NCBI GenBank assembly: GCA_029261535.1
Contig: JAJDBF010000002.1
Location: forward strand, 62,001 to 126,000
Direction: 5' to 3'
From: Nitrospinaceae bacterium
GTDB taxonomy: Bacteria; Nitrospinota; Nitrospinia; Nitrospinales; Nitrospinaceae
DNA: 64,000 nucleotides
Of this stretch, positions 27,732 through 35,902 are shown one piece after another. Every line of letters starts with the position of its first letter. The first letter of the stretch is position 1. The position numbers and the translations under genes are program-made. The notes under the pieces were generated by a model. That model ran no database searches. It was not told where the DNA came from and worked only from the letters and a program-made list of their open reading frames with translations.

Positions 27732-29888
27732 ATGAAAAAGTTTCTACGTGGGGGTATCGTATTATTTATCGCGCTCTTTATTTCCATGCCCGCACAAGCG
27801 CAAACAGTGGAAGAGCGATTGACCACACTGGAAGGTCAGATGGCGAATGTCGAGTTGCTATCGACTCAGCTCTTTACTTTGTTTTCGGCCTTACAGCCAG
27901 ACATCGTTGCCATTCTCAATGCTCTGTCTACTCAGGCGTTGGACGTTGCTCTCTTGCAAGCTTCTGTCACAGGATTACAAACTGATGTGACCGCTCTGCA
28001 GACAGGCCAATCCACGTTAACGACAGATGTCAGCACTTTGCAGACCAGTCAGGGAACACAGGACACGGCAATTGCCACCAATACCACGGCAATTGGCAAC
28101 ATTGTTATTCCGGATGTGACCGGAATCGCGACCAATGCTACCGCCATCACTGCTCTGCAGACCAGCCAGGGGACGCAGGACACGGCTATTTCTGGATTGC
28201 AAATTTCTGACGGCACGCAAAATACTAACATCACCGCGTTGCAAGCCAGCAACACGACGCTGACTACAGATGTCGGTGCCCTGCAGACCGGTCAGGCAAC
28301 TCAAGACACCAACATCGCGACATTGCAGACGGGACAGTTGGCACACGGCACCAGTATCTCGGCTTTGCAAACAAGTCAAGGCGTTCAGGATACTGACATC
28401 ACGACCTTGCTGACGGGGCAGTTGGCGCATGACACCAGTATCTCGGCTTTGCAGACCAGTCAAGGTACGCAAGACACGGCGATTACCACGAATACCACGG
28501 CAATTGGCAGTATTGTTATTCCGGATGTAACCGGAATCGCGACCAATGCCACCGCCATCACTGCCCTGCAAACATCTGATGGCACGCAAAATACCAACAT
28601 CACAGCGTTACAAGCAAGTAACGCGACGCTAACCACAGGTGTCGGTGCCTTGCAAACCAGTCAAGGGACGCAGGACACGGCGATCACGGCGTTACAAACC
28701 AAAGACACGGCTTTAATGGCAACAGATGTGGACCTGCAAAACCAGATCACGGCTATCGTCGTGCCTGATGTTGCGGGTTTGATTACAGATGTTGCTGAAT
28801 TACAAACACGCTTCACAGGTGTTTCCCGTACCGGTGATGTTCTCCTGTTTGACAGCATGAACCTGCAAGTGGTGTCCGGCTCTGGCACAACCGATGGAGT
28901 GGTCAATGGCAAGGGCAACGTTATCATTGGATATAATGAAGACATCTTTCCGTTTTTACCTGGAGGTACTACCCCGGTAAGCGACAAAACCGGCTCGCAC
29001 AATCTAATCGTTGGCAAGGGGATAAACTACTCCAGCTACGGTGGGCTGGTCGCCGGTTTGAACAACGTTTCGGATGCGTCTTACGCCTCGGTGACCGGTG
29101 GAGACCGCAACCAGGCGAAAGCCCCGTTTGCCAGCGTCAGTGGTGGGAGAGTTAACACCGCTTCAGGCCCCTATTCCAGCGTCAGTGGGGGATCTGGAAA
29201 CACCGCTTCCGGAGATGGTTCCAGCGTCAGTGGCGGGCAAACCAACGATGCTTCTGGATTAGATTCCAGCGTCAGCGGTGGACAACATAACCGCGCTGGA
29301 TTGAGTGCCTACACCAGCGTCAGTGGTGGCATATTTAATACAGCTTCCGCTCTATATTCCAGCGTCAGTGGTGGCGATTCAAATATTGCTTCCGGGATCA
29401 GGTCGAGCGTCACAGGAGGATTTGAAGGTACCGCATCTGGATTTCAGTCCAGTGTCAGCGGTGGCAATAACAACACGGCTTCATTTACCAATTCCAGCGT
29501 CAGCGGTGGTAAGGACAACACGGCCTCCGGTAATTCCGCCAGCGTCAGCGGGGGCTGGGATAATACCGCTTCTGGTAATTCCGCCAGCGTCAGTGGTGGC
29601 AGACTCAACATTGCTTTGGGGGGTAATAGCAGTATCAGTGGCGGTCAAGGGGGCGACGCGACCGGGGCTTCTGCCAGTGTCAGTGGTGGATTTAATAATA
29701 CCGCATCCAACACTTTCGCCAGTGCACAGGGCGGAAACAACAACACTGCTTCTGGATTAATCTCCAGTGTCAGTGGCGGACAAAACAACATTGCTTCCGG
29801 CAATTCCGCCAGTGCCAGCGGTGGCTTTAACCGATCTGCCATCGGCTCCAATGACTGGGTTGCTGGAGGGTTGTTCCAAACGCAGTAA
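27732..29888 (+). CDS. secreted fibre-like protein: long coiled coil plus 17 beta-roll repeats (paralogue 2)
   Basis: 718 aa, same plan as its upstream neighbour: near-identical signal peptide and first 70 residues, the same connecting domain, 17 SVSGG-type repeats and the end NDWVAGGLFQTQ. The difference is the coiled-coil region, about 25-370, which is roughly 190 residues longer through extra ALQTSQGTQDT / LQTGQLAHDTSI units. The 40 bases before the start, including the GGGAGGAG ribosome site, are almost identical to those of paralogue 1, so this is a tandem cassette duplication. No outer-membrane anchor is seen. Trimer formation is inferred from the repeat type only. Confidence 0.75.
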   Translation: MKKFLRGGIVLFIALFISMPAQAQTVEERLTTLEGQMANVELLSTQLFTLFSALQPDIVAILNALSTQALDVALLQASVTGLQTDVTALQTGQSTLTTDVSTLQTSQGTQDTAIATNTTAIGNIVIPDVTGIATNATAITALQTSQGTQDTAISGLQISDGTQNTNITALQASNTTLTTDVGALQTGQATQDTNIATLQTGQLAHGTSISALQTSQGVQDTDITTLLTGQLAHDTSISALQTSQGTQDTAITTNTTAIGSIVIPDVTGIATNATAITALQTSDGTQNTNITALQASNATLTTGVGALQTSQGTQDTAITALQTKDTALMATDVDLQNQITAIVVPDVAGLITDVAELQTRFTGVSRTGDVLLFDSMNLQVVSGSGTTDGVVNGKGNVIIGYNEDIFPFLPGGTTPVSDKTGSHNLIVGKGINYSSYGGLVAGLNNVSDASYASVTGGDRNQAKAPFASVSGGRVNTASGPYSSVSGGSGNTASGDGSSVSGGQTNDASGLDSSVSGGQHNRAGLSAYTSVSGGIFNTASALYSSVSGGDSNIASGIRSSVTGGFEGTASGFQSSVSGGNNNTASFTNSSVSGGKDNTASGNSASVSGGWDNTASGNSASVSGGRLNIALGGNSSISGGQGGDATGASASVSGGFNNTASNTFASAQGGNNNTASGLISSVSGGQNNIASGNSASASGGFNRSAIGSNDWVAGGLFQTQ

Positions 29889-29928
29889 CACTTCTGCAAT
29901 ATTTTCATTTAGGGATCATCCCGAACCG

Positions 29929-29961
29929 GGGGGAGGTGCCGTCATGCGCCTTCCCCTTTTT
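29929..29961 (+). terminator. terminator of second beta-roll gene
   Basis: GGGGAGGTGC and GCGCCTTCCCC form an imperfect stem around the same GTCAT loop as paralogue 1's terminator, followed by five T. Confidence 0.75.
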
Positions 29962-30020
29962 GTTTGGGCTCACCGCAGAGCCTGCCCTGAGCCTGTCTAA
30001 TAAATCTTTTAATCCCCCCA

Positions 30021-30041
30021 GCCCCCTTCGTGGAAGGGGGA
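30021..30041. repeat. CCCCCTTC hairpin
   Basis: CCCCCTTC-GT-GGAAGGGGG palindrome in the convergent gap before hldD; related in style to the CCCTCCCC repeats at 27481 and 47463. Confidence 0.35.
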
Positions 30042-30091
30042 GCCAAGCGTAACCAAAAAAACAAAATCCAAAAAATTGCGGCCCAGACCTA

Positions 30092-31069
30092 TCAAGCTTC
30101 CCCTAATCGCCTGTCATTTTTCATCAGGAAATTGCGAACGTAATCTTCTACGCCTTGCTCCAGAGACAGGCCCGGCGCATGGTATCCGGCAGAATGCAGT
30201 TTGTTCATCACAGCTTCGGTATGATACTGATACTGGTTTTTGATGTGATCCGGCATATCAAAATATTCGATATGACTTTCGCGCTCCATCGCCGCAAACA
30301 AAGCTGACGCGAGATCATTCCATGAGCGGGCATTGCCGGAACCGATGTTGAAAATCCCCCCCGGCTCCAGGTTATCCAGAAAAAATAAAGTCATCGCGAC
30401 AGCATCCTTCACATAAAGAAAATCCCGGACCTGCCCCCCGTCTGTATATTCCGCGCGGTTGGACTTGAACAAGCGCAAGCGTCCCGTTTGCTTGATCTGC
30501 TCATAACCCTTCAACACCATACTGCGCATGTCTCCCTTATGGTATTCATTCGGCCCATACACGTTGAAATATTTTAATCCCACGATTCGATCCAGCCAAC
30601 CCGCGTCACGTGCGATGATGTCGAAATCCTGCTTGCTCTGTCCATAAAGATTGAGCGGTTTCAATGTCGGCAGAAGGACAGCGTCATCGGAATAGCCGCT
30701 ATCGCCATTGCCGTAGGTAGCGGCACTTGAGGCGTAGATAAAACGAACATCCCGGCGCAGACAATACTCTGCAAGCGTCCGTGTGTAGTTCACGTTATTG
30801 CGATTCAGAAAATCAACATCCGTCTCGGTGGTTGATGAACAGGCACCCAGATGGAATATCGCTGAGGGCTGGGGCAAATCGCCCTGTTCAATTTTTTCCA
30901 GAAAAGATTCCCGGTCCAGATACCGGTCATAAGTCAGCGCAGAAAGGTTACGCTTTTTTTCGGGAGAATCGTCAACGTCAACGATCCACAAGTCACGGTA
31001 CCCGCGACTATTGAGAGCGGCGGCAATAGCACTGCCGATGAAGCCGGCACCTCCTGTCACAACGATCAT
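30092..31069 (-). CDS. hldD: ADP-L-glycero-D-manno-heptose 6-epimerase
   Basis: Last step of ADP-heptose synthesis for the LPS inner core; NADP-dependent SDR enzyme. From ATG 31069 the protein is 325 aa, starting MIVVTGGAGFIGS (Rossmann loop). The YASSAATYG motif, the YGQSKQDF tyrosine-lysine pair and the long YFNVYGPNEYHKGDMRSM block are specific to HldD. A GTG nine bases upstream (31078) is an alternative start. No other heptose genes are adjacent; it points to an LPS-bearing outer membrane. Confidence 0.94.
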   Translation of the reverse strand: MIVVTGGAGFIGSAIAAALNSRGYRDLWIVDVDDSPEKKRNLSALTYDRYLDRESFLEKIEQGDLPQPSAIFHLGACSSTTETDVDFLNRNNVNYTRTLAEYCLRRDVRFIYASSAATYGNGDSGYSDDAVLLPTLKPLNLYGQSKQDFDIIARDAGWLDRIVGLKYFNVYGPNEYHKGDMRSMVLKGYEQIKQTGRLRLFKSNRAEYTDGGQVRDFLYVKDAVAMTLFFLDNLEPGGIFNIGSGNARSWNDLASALFAAMERESHIEYFDMPDHIKNQYQYHTEAVMNKLHSAGYHAPGLSLEQGVEDYVRNFLMKNDRRLGEA

Positions 31070-31126
31070 ATTGTTCACTACCTCTATTTCAAAAACTTCC
31101 GGTTAATTTTTTTAATCTCTTGAAGA

Positions 31127-32449
31127 TCAAACATTCTTGGAATTTTTAAAAGTCGGCTGATTTTTTCTTCCTTCATTTTTCTTAAGCAGAACCAGCAATT
31201 CCTGCCACCGGGGGATATCGACCAGAGCCAGATGACGCAGGTTAAAATCAAGACCTCGTTTTTTCATGCAAGGGTAACCGAGCCCCAATGAAAAAATCAG
31301 AATAAGAACATTTTCAATTTGCAGACGGGCCCACGCTTTCAAGTCCAGATTAAACTCAAACGTGCCCTGGTCAAAATGAGTACGCCTCCAAAGAGCCTGC
31401 TTGATCACAATAAAGGACCAGAACCACAGCGGGGCACCCCACCCAAAAGTCACCAACGTCACTCCCCATCCAATGTAAAAGGGCCGCGCAATATCTCGCC
31501 AGCTTCCCGAATAGCGAAACGCTTGCCCACCAAACGCGGTGTGTTCTATACGAAACTTCCAGGCCTGGCTCCAGTAAACCGGACCGTATAATCCCAAAGA
31601 CAATACCAGCAACAGCCAACCTTTAAGGTGCAACCCAAACCAGCTACGGAACCTGCCTCTAAAAGAAAACGTCAGATTGTGCCACTGGGTTTTCGACAGA
31701 CGATAGCGGGTTTCGCTCCAGGCCAGATAAAACAACCCGAACAATCCTGCTACAAAAAACAGCGTTTCAAAAAATGGCGATAGCAGGGGATCCACCCGGT
31801 GCAACCAGAGCAAAAAGAAAAATGCGAAGACAGTTGCAAGCAGAGTCTTCACGCCAGTGGTGGCAAGCCCCTGCGCCGTTCCCCGATAGCGGAAAGATTC
31901 ACCACCTAAACTGGATTGACTCCAAATGTATTGACGCAGTTCGGTGCGTCCCCAGAAAGAATACACACCGAGGCTGAGCAAAGAGAACACCCATAGCTTC
32001 AGATAAAGTGCGGTCAGATCGAGCGCATCCCCCTTGAAAGAAAACTCCAGGGAATCGCGCCAGCGGGACGGTTTTTCTTCTTCTGCCTCGAGATCCTCTT
32101 CGGTCACTTCGCCTGGTGAAGAAGGAATGTTTCGGGGGGATGCCAGTTTTATGGAAGAATATCCAGAGACACGGCGAACCTGAAAGCCAAGTGATACGAG
32201 GTAGGGAATGGCGGTTTCCGCTTGTTGTTTTGAAACCGGCTGTTCAAACTTCCACGGCTCACCACTTGCGACCAGGTTCACGACTCGCCGGGCCTCCTCC
32301 GGAGTCAACCGAAATACTTGGGCCAGTCGCTCACCGGTGACAGAGACATTTGCTCCGTTCCAAGAATGAAGAAGAAGATAAACGCTGATGGGAACCTTCC
32401 CTGGTGCTCGGCGCACAGCCAACGGGAAACATCTCAGCGATGCGCTCAA
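31127..32449 (-). CDS. DUF898 (YjgN-like) membrane protein with L7/L12-like N-terminal domain; 5' end disturbed
   Basis: 440 aa. About residues 20-95 form a small alpha/beta domain (ERLAQVFRLTPEEARRVVNL, then WKFEQPVSKQQAE and LGFQVRRV) resembling the ribosomal L7/L12 C-terminal domain and clearly homologous to the product of the next upstream gene. The remainder is DUF898: repeated YSFWGRTELRQYIWSQ / GLYGPVYWSQAWKFR units with about six to eight membrane helices. The only start is TTG at 32449, and the first 15 codons lie exactly within a dispersed repeat unit, so the natural start was probably lost or replaced. Function of DUF898 is unknown. Confidence 0.7.
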   Translation of the reverse strand: MSASLRCFPLAVRRAPGKVPISVYLLLHSWNGANVSVTGERLAQVFRLTPEEARRVVNLVASGEPWKFEQPVSKQQAETAIPYLVSLGFQVRRVSGYSSIKLASPRNIPSSPGEVTEEDLEAEEEKPSRWRDSLEFSFKGDALDLTALYLKLWVFSLLSLGVYSFWGRTELRQYIWSQSSLGGESFRYRGTAQGLATTGVKTLLATVFAFFFLLWLHRVDPLLSPFFETLFFVAGLFGLFYLAWSETRYRLSKTQWHNLTFSFRGRFRSWFGLHLKGWLLLVLSLGLYGPVYWSQAWKFRIEHTAFGGQAFRYSGSWRDIARPFYIGWGVTLVTFGWGAPLWFWSFIVIKQALWRRTHFDQGTFEFNLDLKAWARLQIENVLILIFSLGLGYPCMKKRGLDFNLRHLALVDIPRWQELLVLLKKNEGRKNQPTFKNSKNV

Positions 32450-32596
32450 AAACTATTTCTGTTCTTAAAAGGTCAGCCCGGTAGCCCCCACGCCAGTGGG
32501 TGCTCGGCGCACAGCCAACGGGAAACATCTCAGCGATGTGCTCAAAAACTATTTCTGTTATTAAAGGGTCAGAACACTGCCCCACCGCGAGGTGGT
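32405..32596. repeat. tandem 96-bp dispersed repeat with GNRA hairpin (copies B and C)
   Basis: Two direct units start at 32405 and 32501, each TGCTCGGCGCACAG then CAACGGGAAACATCTCAGCG and a shared CTCAAAAACTATTTCTGTT. Hairpins CCCAC-GCCA-GTGGG (32487-32500) and CCACC-GCGA-GGTGG (32582-32595) end the units; the second has a GNRA loop. The array overlaps the 5' end of the DUF898 gene and touches the stop of the next gene. Confidence 0.7.
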
Positions 32597-32934
32597 CAGC
32601 GTTTTTTGTTAAGCTCCAGCCAGATTTTTCCCATTATACCTTTATTGCCTGTATTGGCTGGCTCCTCTTCAGCGGGTTCGGCATCGTCTTGAGCCATGTC
32701 CTCAGCCACCGGGTGGAGTTCCACTTCAAAGCCCTTGCTGGATAAAAAATTTTCTGCCATCTGGGATTGTTCAGTGGAAGTGATCTGCTGAAACTGCCAG
32801 GCGTTGCCATCAGAAAGCCCGATTACAATGCGGGAGGCTTCTGCCTTGGTTATGCGAAATACTTTTGCTAACTGATCTGCCGCAGATTCGAGATCATCCC
32901 CCTCAAAACGGTTCAGCCCGATACGATAACTCAT
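32596..32934 (-). CDS. stand-alone L7/L12-like domain protein
   Basis: 112 aa: an N-terminal strand (YRIGLNRFEG), helix ADQLAKVFRITKAEASRIVI, a WQFQQITSTEQSQ turn and the strand GFEVELHPV, followed by an acidic tail and a basic end (KIWLELNKKR). Residues 1-75 align with the N-terminal domain of the DUF898 protein downstream, so the pair are related modules in one minus-strand run. Resemblance to ribosomal L7/L12 C-terminal domain is structural inference; it is not ribosomal protein L12. Role unknown. Confidence 0.6.
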   Translation of the reverse strand: MSYRIGLNRFEGDDLESAADQLAKVFRITKAEASRIVIGLSDGNAWQFQQITSTEQSQMAENFLSSKGFEVELHPVAEDMAQDDAEPAEEEPANTGNKGIMGKIWLELNKKR

Positions 32935-33044
32935 TCATGCCTCCTCAAGCACCTAACATATTGGTTTCAAAGCCTGATTTTGGCGAAATAAGCCAAAAAA
33001 TCAAGTAAAAATTTTTTTGGCTGTCTGACAGCCTTTTCCAAGCC

Positions 33045-33548
33045 TCAATGGTTTCCCGGCAATGTCAGCGGCCATTGTTCGCTTTGATTCGGTGGGGTCT
33101 TGGGGTCGAGGTACCCTTCAACCAGAATCAGGCCCGCCGCATCATCGGCTTTGACCACCACCTGCTTGCCAAATTCCGCGTTGAGCTTGAAAGGAAACAG
33201 CCTCACATCCCTGGGCAAAAGGGGCATTCCCCTGGACAGGGTTTGCGTGCCTTCCATCTCTTCCATTTCCAATGAAAAGTTGGGTGGCGACCACTCGGCG
33301 GTGCCAAAAATGGAAAACATCCAGTTGACAAAATCGCTGGGTTTGCCTTGCGGATAAATCGCAAGAAATGAAGACTGCTTGATCTGTTTTGGTGCCGAAA
33401 GGTATCGCACCAGTTGGATTCCTTTGCGAAGCGAAGGGTCACCTTCCGGCTCGCAACAATTCTTTAACAGAAAAAAGATGGCGTAAATGGAAAGAGGAAG
33501 GACCAGTAGCAGAATGACGCGGGTGGACTGTTGCATAAACCGGCTCAC
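33045..33548 (-). CDS. membrane-anchored protein of unknown function
   Basis: 167 aa with an N-terminal hydrophobic segment (residues about 11-28, uncleaved-looking, followed by NCCEPEG) and a soluble remainder that likely faces the periplasm. No family is recognised. It contains a YLSAPKQIKQSSFLAIYPQG segment and a C-terminal GLILVEGYLD strand. It lies in the minus-strand run between the L7/L12-like gene and the metallo-hydrolase. Confidence 0.6.
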   Translation of the reverse strand: MSRFMQQSTRVILLLVLPLSIYAIFFLLKNCCEPEGDPSLRKGIQLVRYLSAPKQIKQSSFLAIYPQGKPSDFVNWMFSIFGTAEWSPPNFSLEMEEMEGTQTLSRGMPLLPRDVRLFPFKLNAEFGKQVVVKADDAAGLILVEGYLDPKTPPNQSEQWPLTLPGNH

Positions 33549-33678
33549 AAATATGATTATTAAAAACTTGTACGATCCATGCGGAAGGAACCGGGGTCTT
33601 TGTTCAGCGGCAGATTATTAAACTGGACCAGGCCCTTTAGCCTGAAGAAGGGACCCTGCCGCCAGCCGTTTCAGAAAA

Positions 33679-34572
33679 TCATTTAAAATCGTAGGCGATT
33701 TGCTGTTGGGCCCAACCGAGAAAACCGTCTTTCTGAGGATCACCGGAAAAAGGATCGTTCGGTTTTACCCAGGTATGAATCTGATCCCAGTTGTCACCGA
33801 AATGGTAGAGGAACATTTTTTTTCTGATATCTGGAGGAAGCAACATCAGTTCCTGATAGGAAGCATGCACCCCGCCTTGAAACAACTGGCAATCGTGGAA
33901 CATCACCTCGGCATCTTCAGCAAATCGTTGCGGGTATTCCTGATCGAACATGGTGTCCCCGGAAATCCAGACGCGACGGTTGATGAACACACCAGAGCAC
34001 CATTGCGATTCATCCACACTGATAGCGGTGTCCGGGAAATGCCGCGTACGCATGATCATTATTTCCATGGGGCCATGCTGATACACCCACACCTTGCGCC
34101 CGTGGATCTGCTGAGTCTTGGGGCGGAGCACATCGAAGAAATCCGTTAACTGCAGGGTGCGACCCTGATTGGCTTCACAAAATTCCGCACCGCCGGATAA
34201 ACTTTTGCTCCACAACAAGTCCTGATAGTCTCGCAGAATAATCAATTGCGGCAAGTCGCGATTAGCGATAGACGGTGTGTAGCGATTCATGAGCATGATC
34301 TCTTCAAAACCGCCAACGTGGTCCGCATGGCTGTGTGTCGGTAAATAGCAACGGACATCCAGCACACTCAAACCAATATCATTCAGTGCCAGCGGACCTT
34401 GCGTCCCGCAATCCACCAACACATGATGGTCCCCCTGAATGAGTAACATGTTGGATTGACGTTTGCGCTTGCAAAAAGCCGACCCCACCCCAATGAAAAC
34501 GACACGAAGTTGCCCATCGGTGGTCAGGGACAGGGGTTTTCCGTCTTCGCAAATAGGGGTTGTCTTATACAT
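33679..34572 (-). CDS. metallo-beta-lactamase-fold hydrolase
   Basis: 297 aa, no signal peptide. The zinc-binding HSHADH motif is at residues 80-85, preceded by LLIQGDHHVLVDCGTQG and followed by a TRHFPDT histidine and the ISGDTMFDQEY aspartate, with a final YHFGDNW histidine, so both metal sites look intact. The sequence belongs with RNase Z/phosphodiesterase-like MBL proteins, but lacks features that name a substrate. No clear ribosome site precedes the ATG. Confidence 0.82.
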   Translation of the reverse strand: MYKTTPICEDGKPLSLTTDGQLRVVFIGVGSAFCKRKRQSNMLLIQGDHHVLVDCGTQGPLALNDIGLSVLDVRCYLPTHSHADHVGGFEEIMLMNRYTPSIANRDLPQLIILRDYQDLLWSKSLSGGAEFCEANQGRTLQLTDFFDVLRPKTQQIHGRKVWVYQHGPMEIMIMRTRHFPDTAISVDESQWCSGVFINRRVWISGDTMFDQEYPQRFAEDAEVMFHDCQLFQGGVHASYQELMLLPPDIRKKMFLYHFGDNWDQIHTWVKPNDPFSGDPQKDGFLGWAQQQIAYDFK

Positions 34573-35077
34573 GGAGGTCTAATGTCCTCTTGGTCTTCAT
34601 GGCTTTTGGGTCTGTTGACGCTTCTTTTCTCTTCATCCAAATATTACAACATGATAAAGCTACTTAAACAGATAAATTTACCATAGATCACCCATCAGGT
34701 CCAGAGGAGGGATTTTATGCCCTACAGTAGGACCCGTTACAATATACCCTTAGGTTTTTCAATAATTTACTTATTTATTCGGGGTCCCGGCCCCTGTTTT
34801 TGTCGGCAGATATTCCTGGAAATATTTTCGCCGCAGTGAATGCCGAGATGGATTACAACAGAACAATGCCTGGTATAAAAAAGGTCACTTCATTTGACCA
34901 TCCAAGAAGAATCCCGGCCCAACCCACCTCAAAAAAACTACAGGTTAATTAATGGATCTTTTCCGACTTTCTTGTTTTATTCCCTAGGACTTGCCATGCA
35001 GATTGGATAAAATGAGGAGTTACCCTCAATAAAAGAGTCCTGTTGTCTGCAAATCCAGTTGACTGAATAAAAAGATC
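34573..35077. other. 505-bp intergenic region
   Basis: AT-rich divergent region between the MBL gene and the DUF4912 gene. Apart from one short candidate frame (34717-34839) and a weak GGGGTC-CC-GGCCCC palindrome near 34780, nothing is recognised. Promoters for both flanking genes must lie here but no good match was found. Confidence 0.5.
34717..34839 (+). CDS. possible 40-residue small protein
   Basis: ATG at 34717 follows GAGGAGGG at good spacing and opens a 40-codon frame with a hydrophobic middle (GFSIIYLFIRG) and two cysteines. The ribosome site is the only strong support; it may be chance. Confidence 0.22.
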   Translation: MPYSRTRYNIPLGFSIIYLFIRGPGPCFCRQIFLEIFSPQ

Positions 35078-35899
35078 ATGCAAAAAAAAGAACCCGGTTC
35101 CAAAAATAAAATTAGTCCTGACAGTGACGTAGATTCGGAAAAACGAATCCCGGAATCTGAAGATTTGGTTGCGTCGCCTTTGCCTCTAACGGCCTCCGAC
35201 AGCGCAGACACTCTAAGTATTGAACCCGTCTCCCCTGAAAATCCTGAAACAAAAAATGTAGTCAGCGAGGCCCCCCTGAAACACCTTGACGACAGCGGAG
35301 ATTGGGCCGAAGAATCCAAATATGTTCTCACCTCATCAGCCACTGCCCATGAAACGGCTCAGGAACGTCCGGTGGACTTGCCCCCCGCCTATGGTTTTGC
35401 CCGGCTGATTTTTTTAGTTCGGGATCCAAACTGGATTTTTGCTTTCTGGGAAATTCCACCGGAAAATGCCCATGAATTACTGGCCCGATTGCAATGTTCA
35501 TGGGATCAGGTTCACTGGGTCCTGCGAATGTATTCACCGGGAAAAGAAACCGCTTCGCAGGACAGCCATTGGGACACGGCGATTGATCCGGCGGCATCCG
35601 GATGGTACCTGCACCTGTCACCGCCTGGTGCTTCCTTTCAAGGTGAAATTGGACTATGCGATGACAGTGACCGGTTTGCCGGTTTGACCTGCTCCAATCG
35701 TGTCACCTTGCCGCCGGACCGTCCATCGCCATTTGTAGATGAGCAATGGCCCATCACAAAGGCCGATCACGAGACCCATTACGCTGGCCTGCCGGTAGCC
35801 CTTCAACAGGTGTCGGTTAAAATGATGAGCCCGGAACTTATCGAACAATGGCAGGCGGACCGACCGACCAGCCGTCCTAATCCTTTCGGGAAAAGGTAG
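35078..35899 (+). CDS. DUF4912 protein
   Basis: 273 aa. The first 100 residues are acidic and low complexity. The DUF4912 domain follows from about residue 108: PPAYGFARLIFLVRDPNW, FAFWEIPPEN, a long strand-rich part and RPSPFVDEQWP. The family commonly accompanies GH57 glucan-modifying genes, as here (stop is three bases before the next ATG), suggesting a regulatory or carbohydrate-binding partner. No activity is known. Confidence 0.8.
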   Translation: MQKKEPGSKNKISPDSDVDSEKRIPESEDLVASPLPLTASDSADTLSIEPVSPENPETKNVVSEAPLKHLDDSGDWAEESKYVLTSSATAHETAQERPVDLPPAYGFARLIFLVRDPNWIFAFWEIPPENAHELLARLQCSWDQVHWVLRMYSPGKETASQDSHWDTAIDPAASGWYLHLSPPGASFQGEIGLCDDSDRFAGLTCSNRVTLPPDRPSPFVDEQWPITKADHETHYAGLPVALQQVSVKMMSPELIEQWQADRPTSRPNPFGKR

Positions 35900-35902
35900 C
35901 CC

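Noticed and set aside
25788-29888. CRISPR-like array because of regular 45-bp periodicity
   Set aside because: The periodicity is in-frame protein repeat coding with variable units, not identical repeats with unique spacers.
33003-33040. GGCTGTCTGACAGCC hairpin near T-runs as a terminator
   Set aside because: On the minus strand, where the nearby genes lie, the hairpin is followed by A rather than T; no plus-strand gene needs it.
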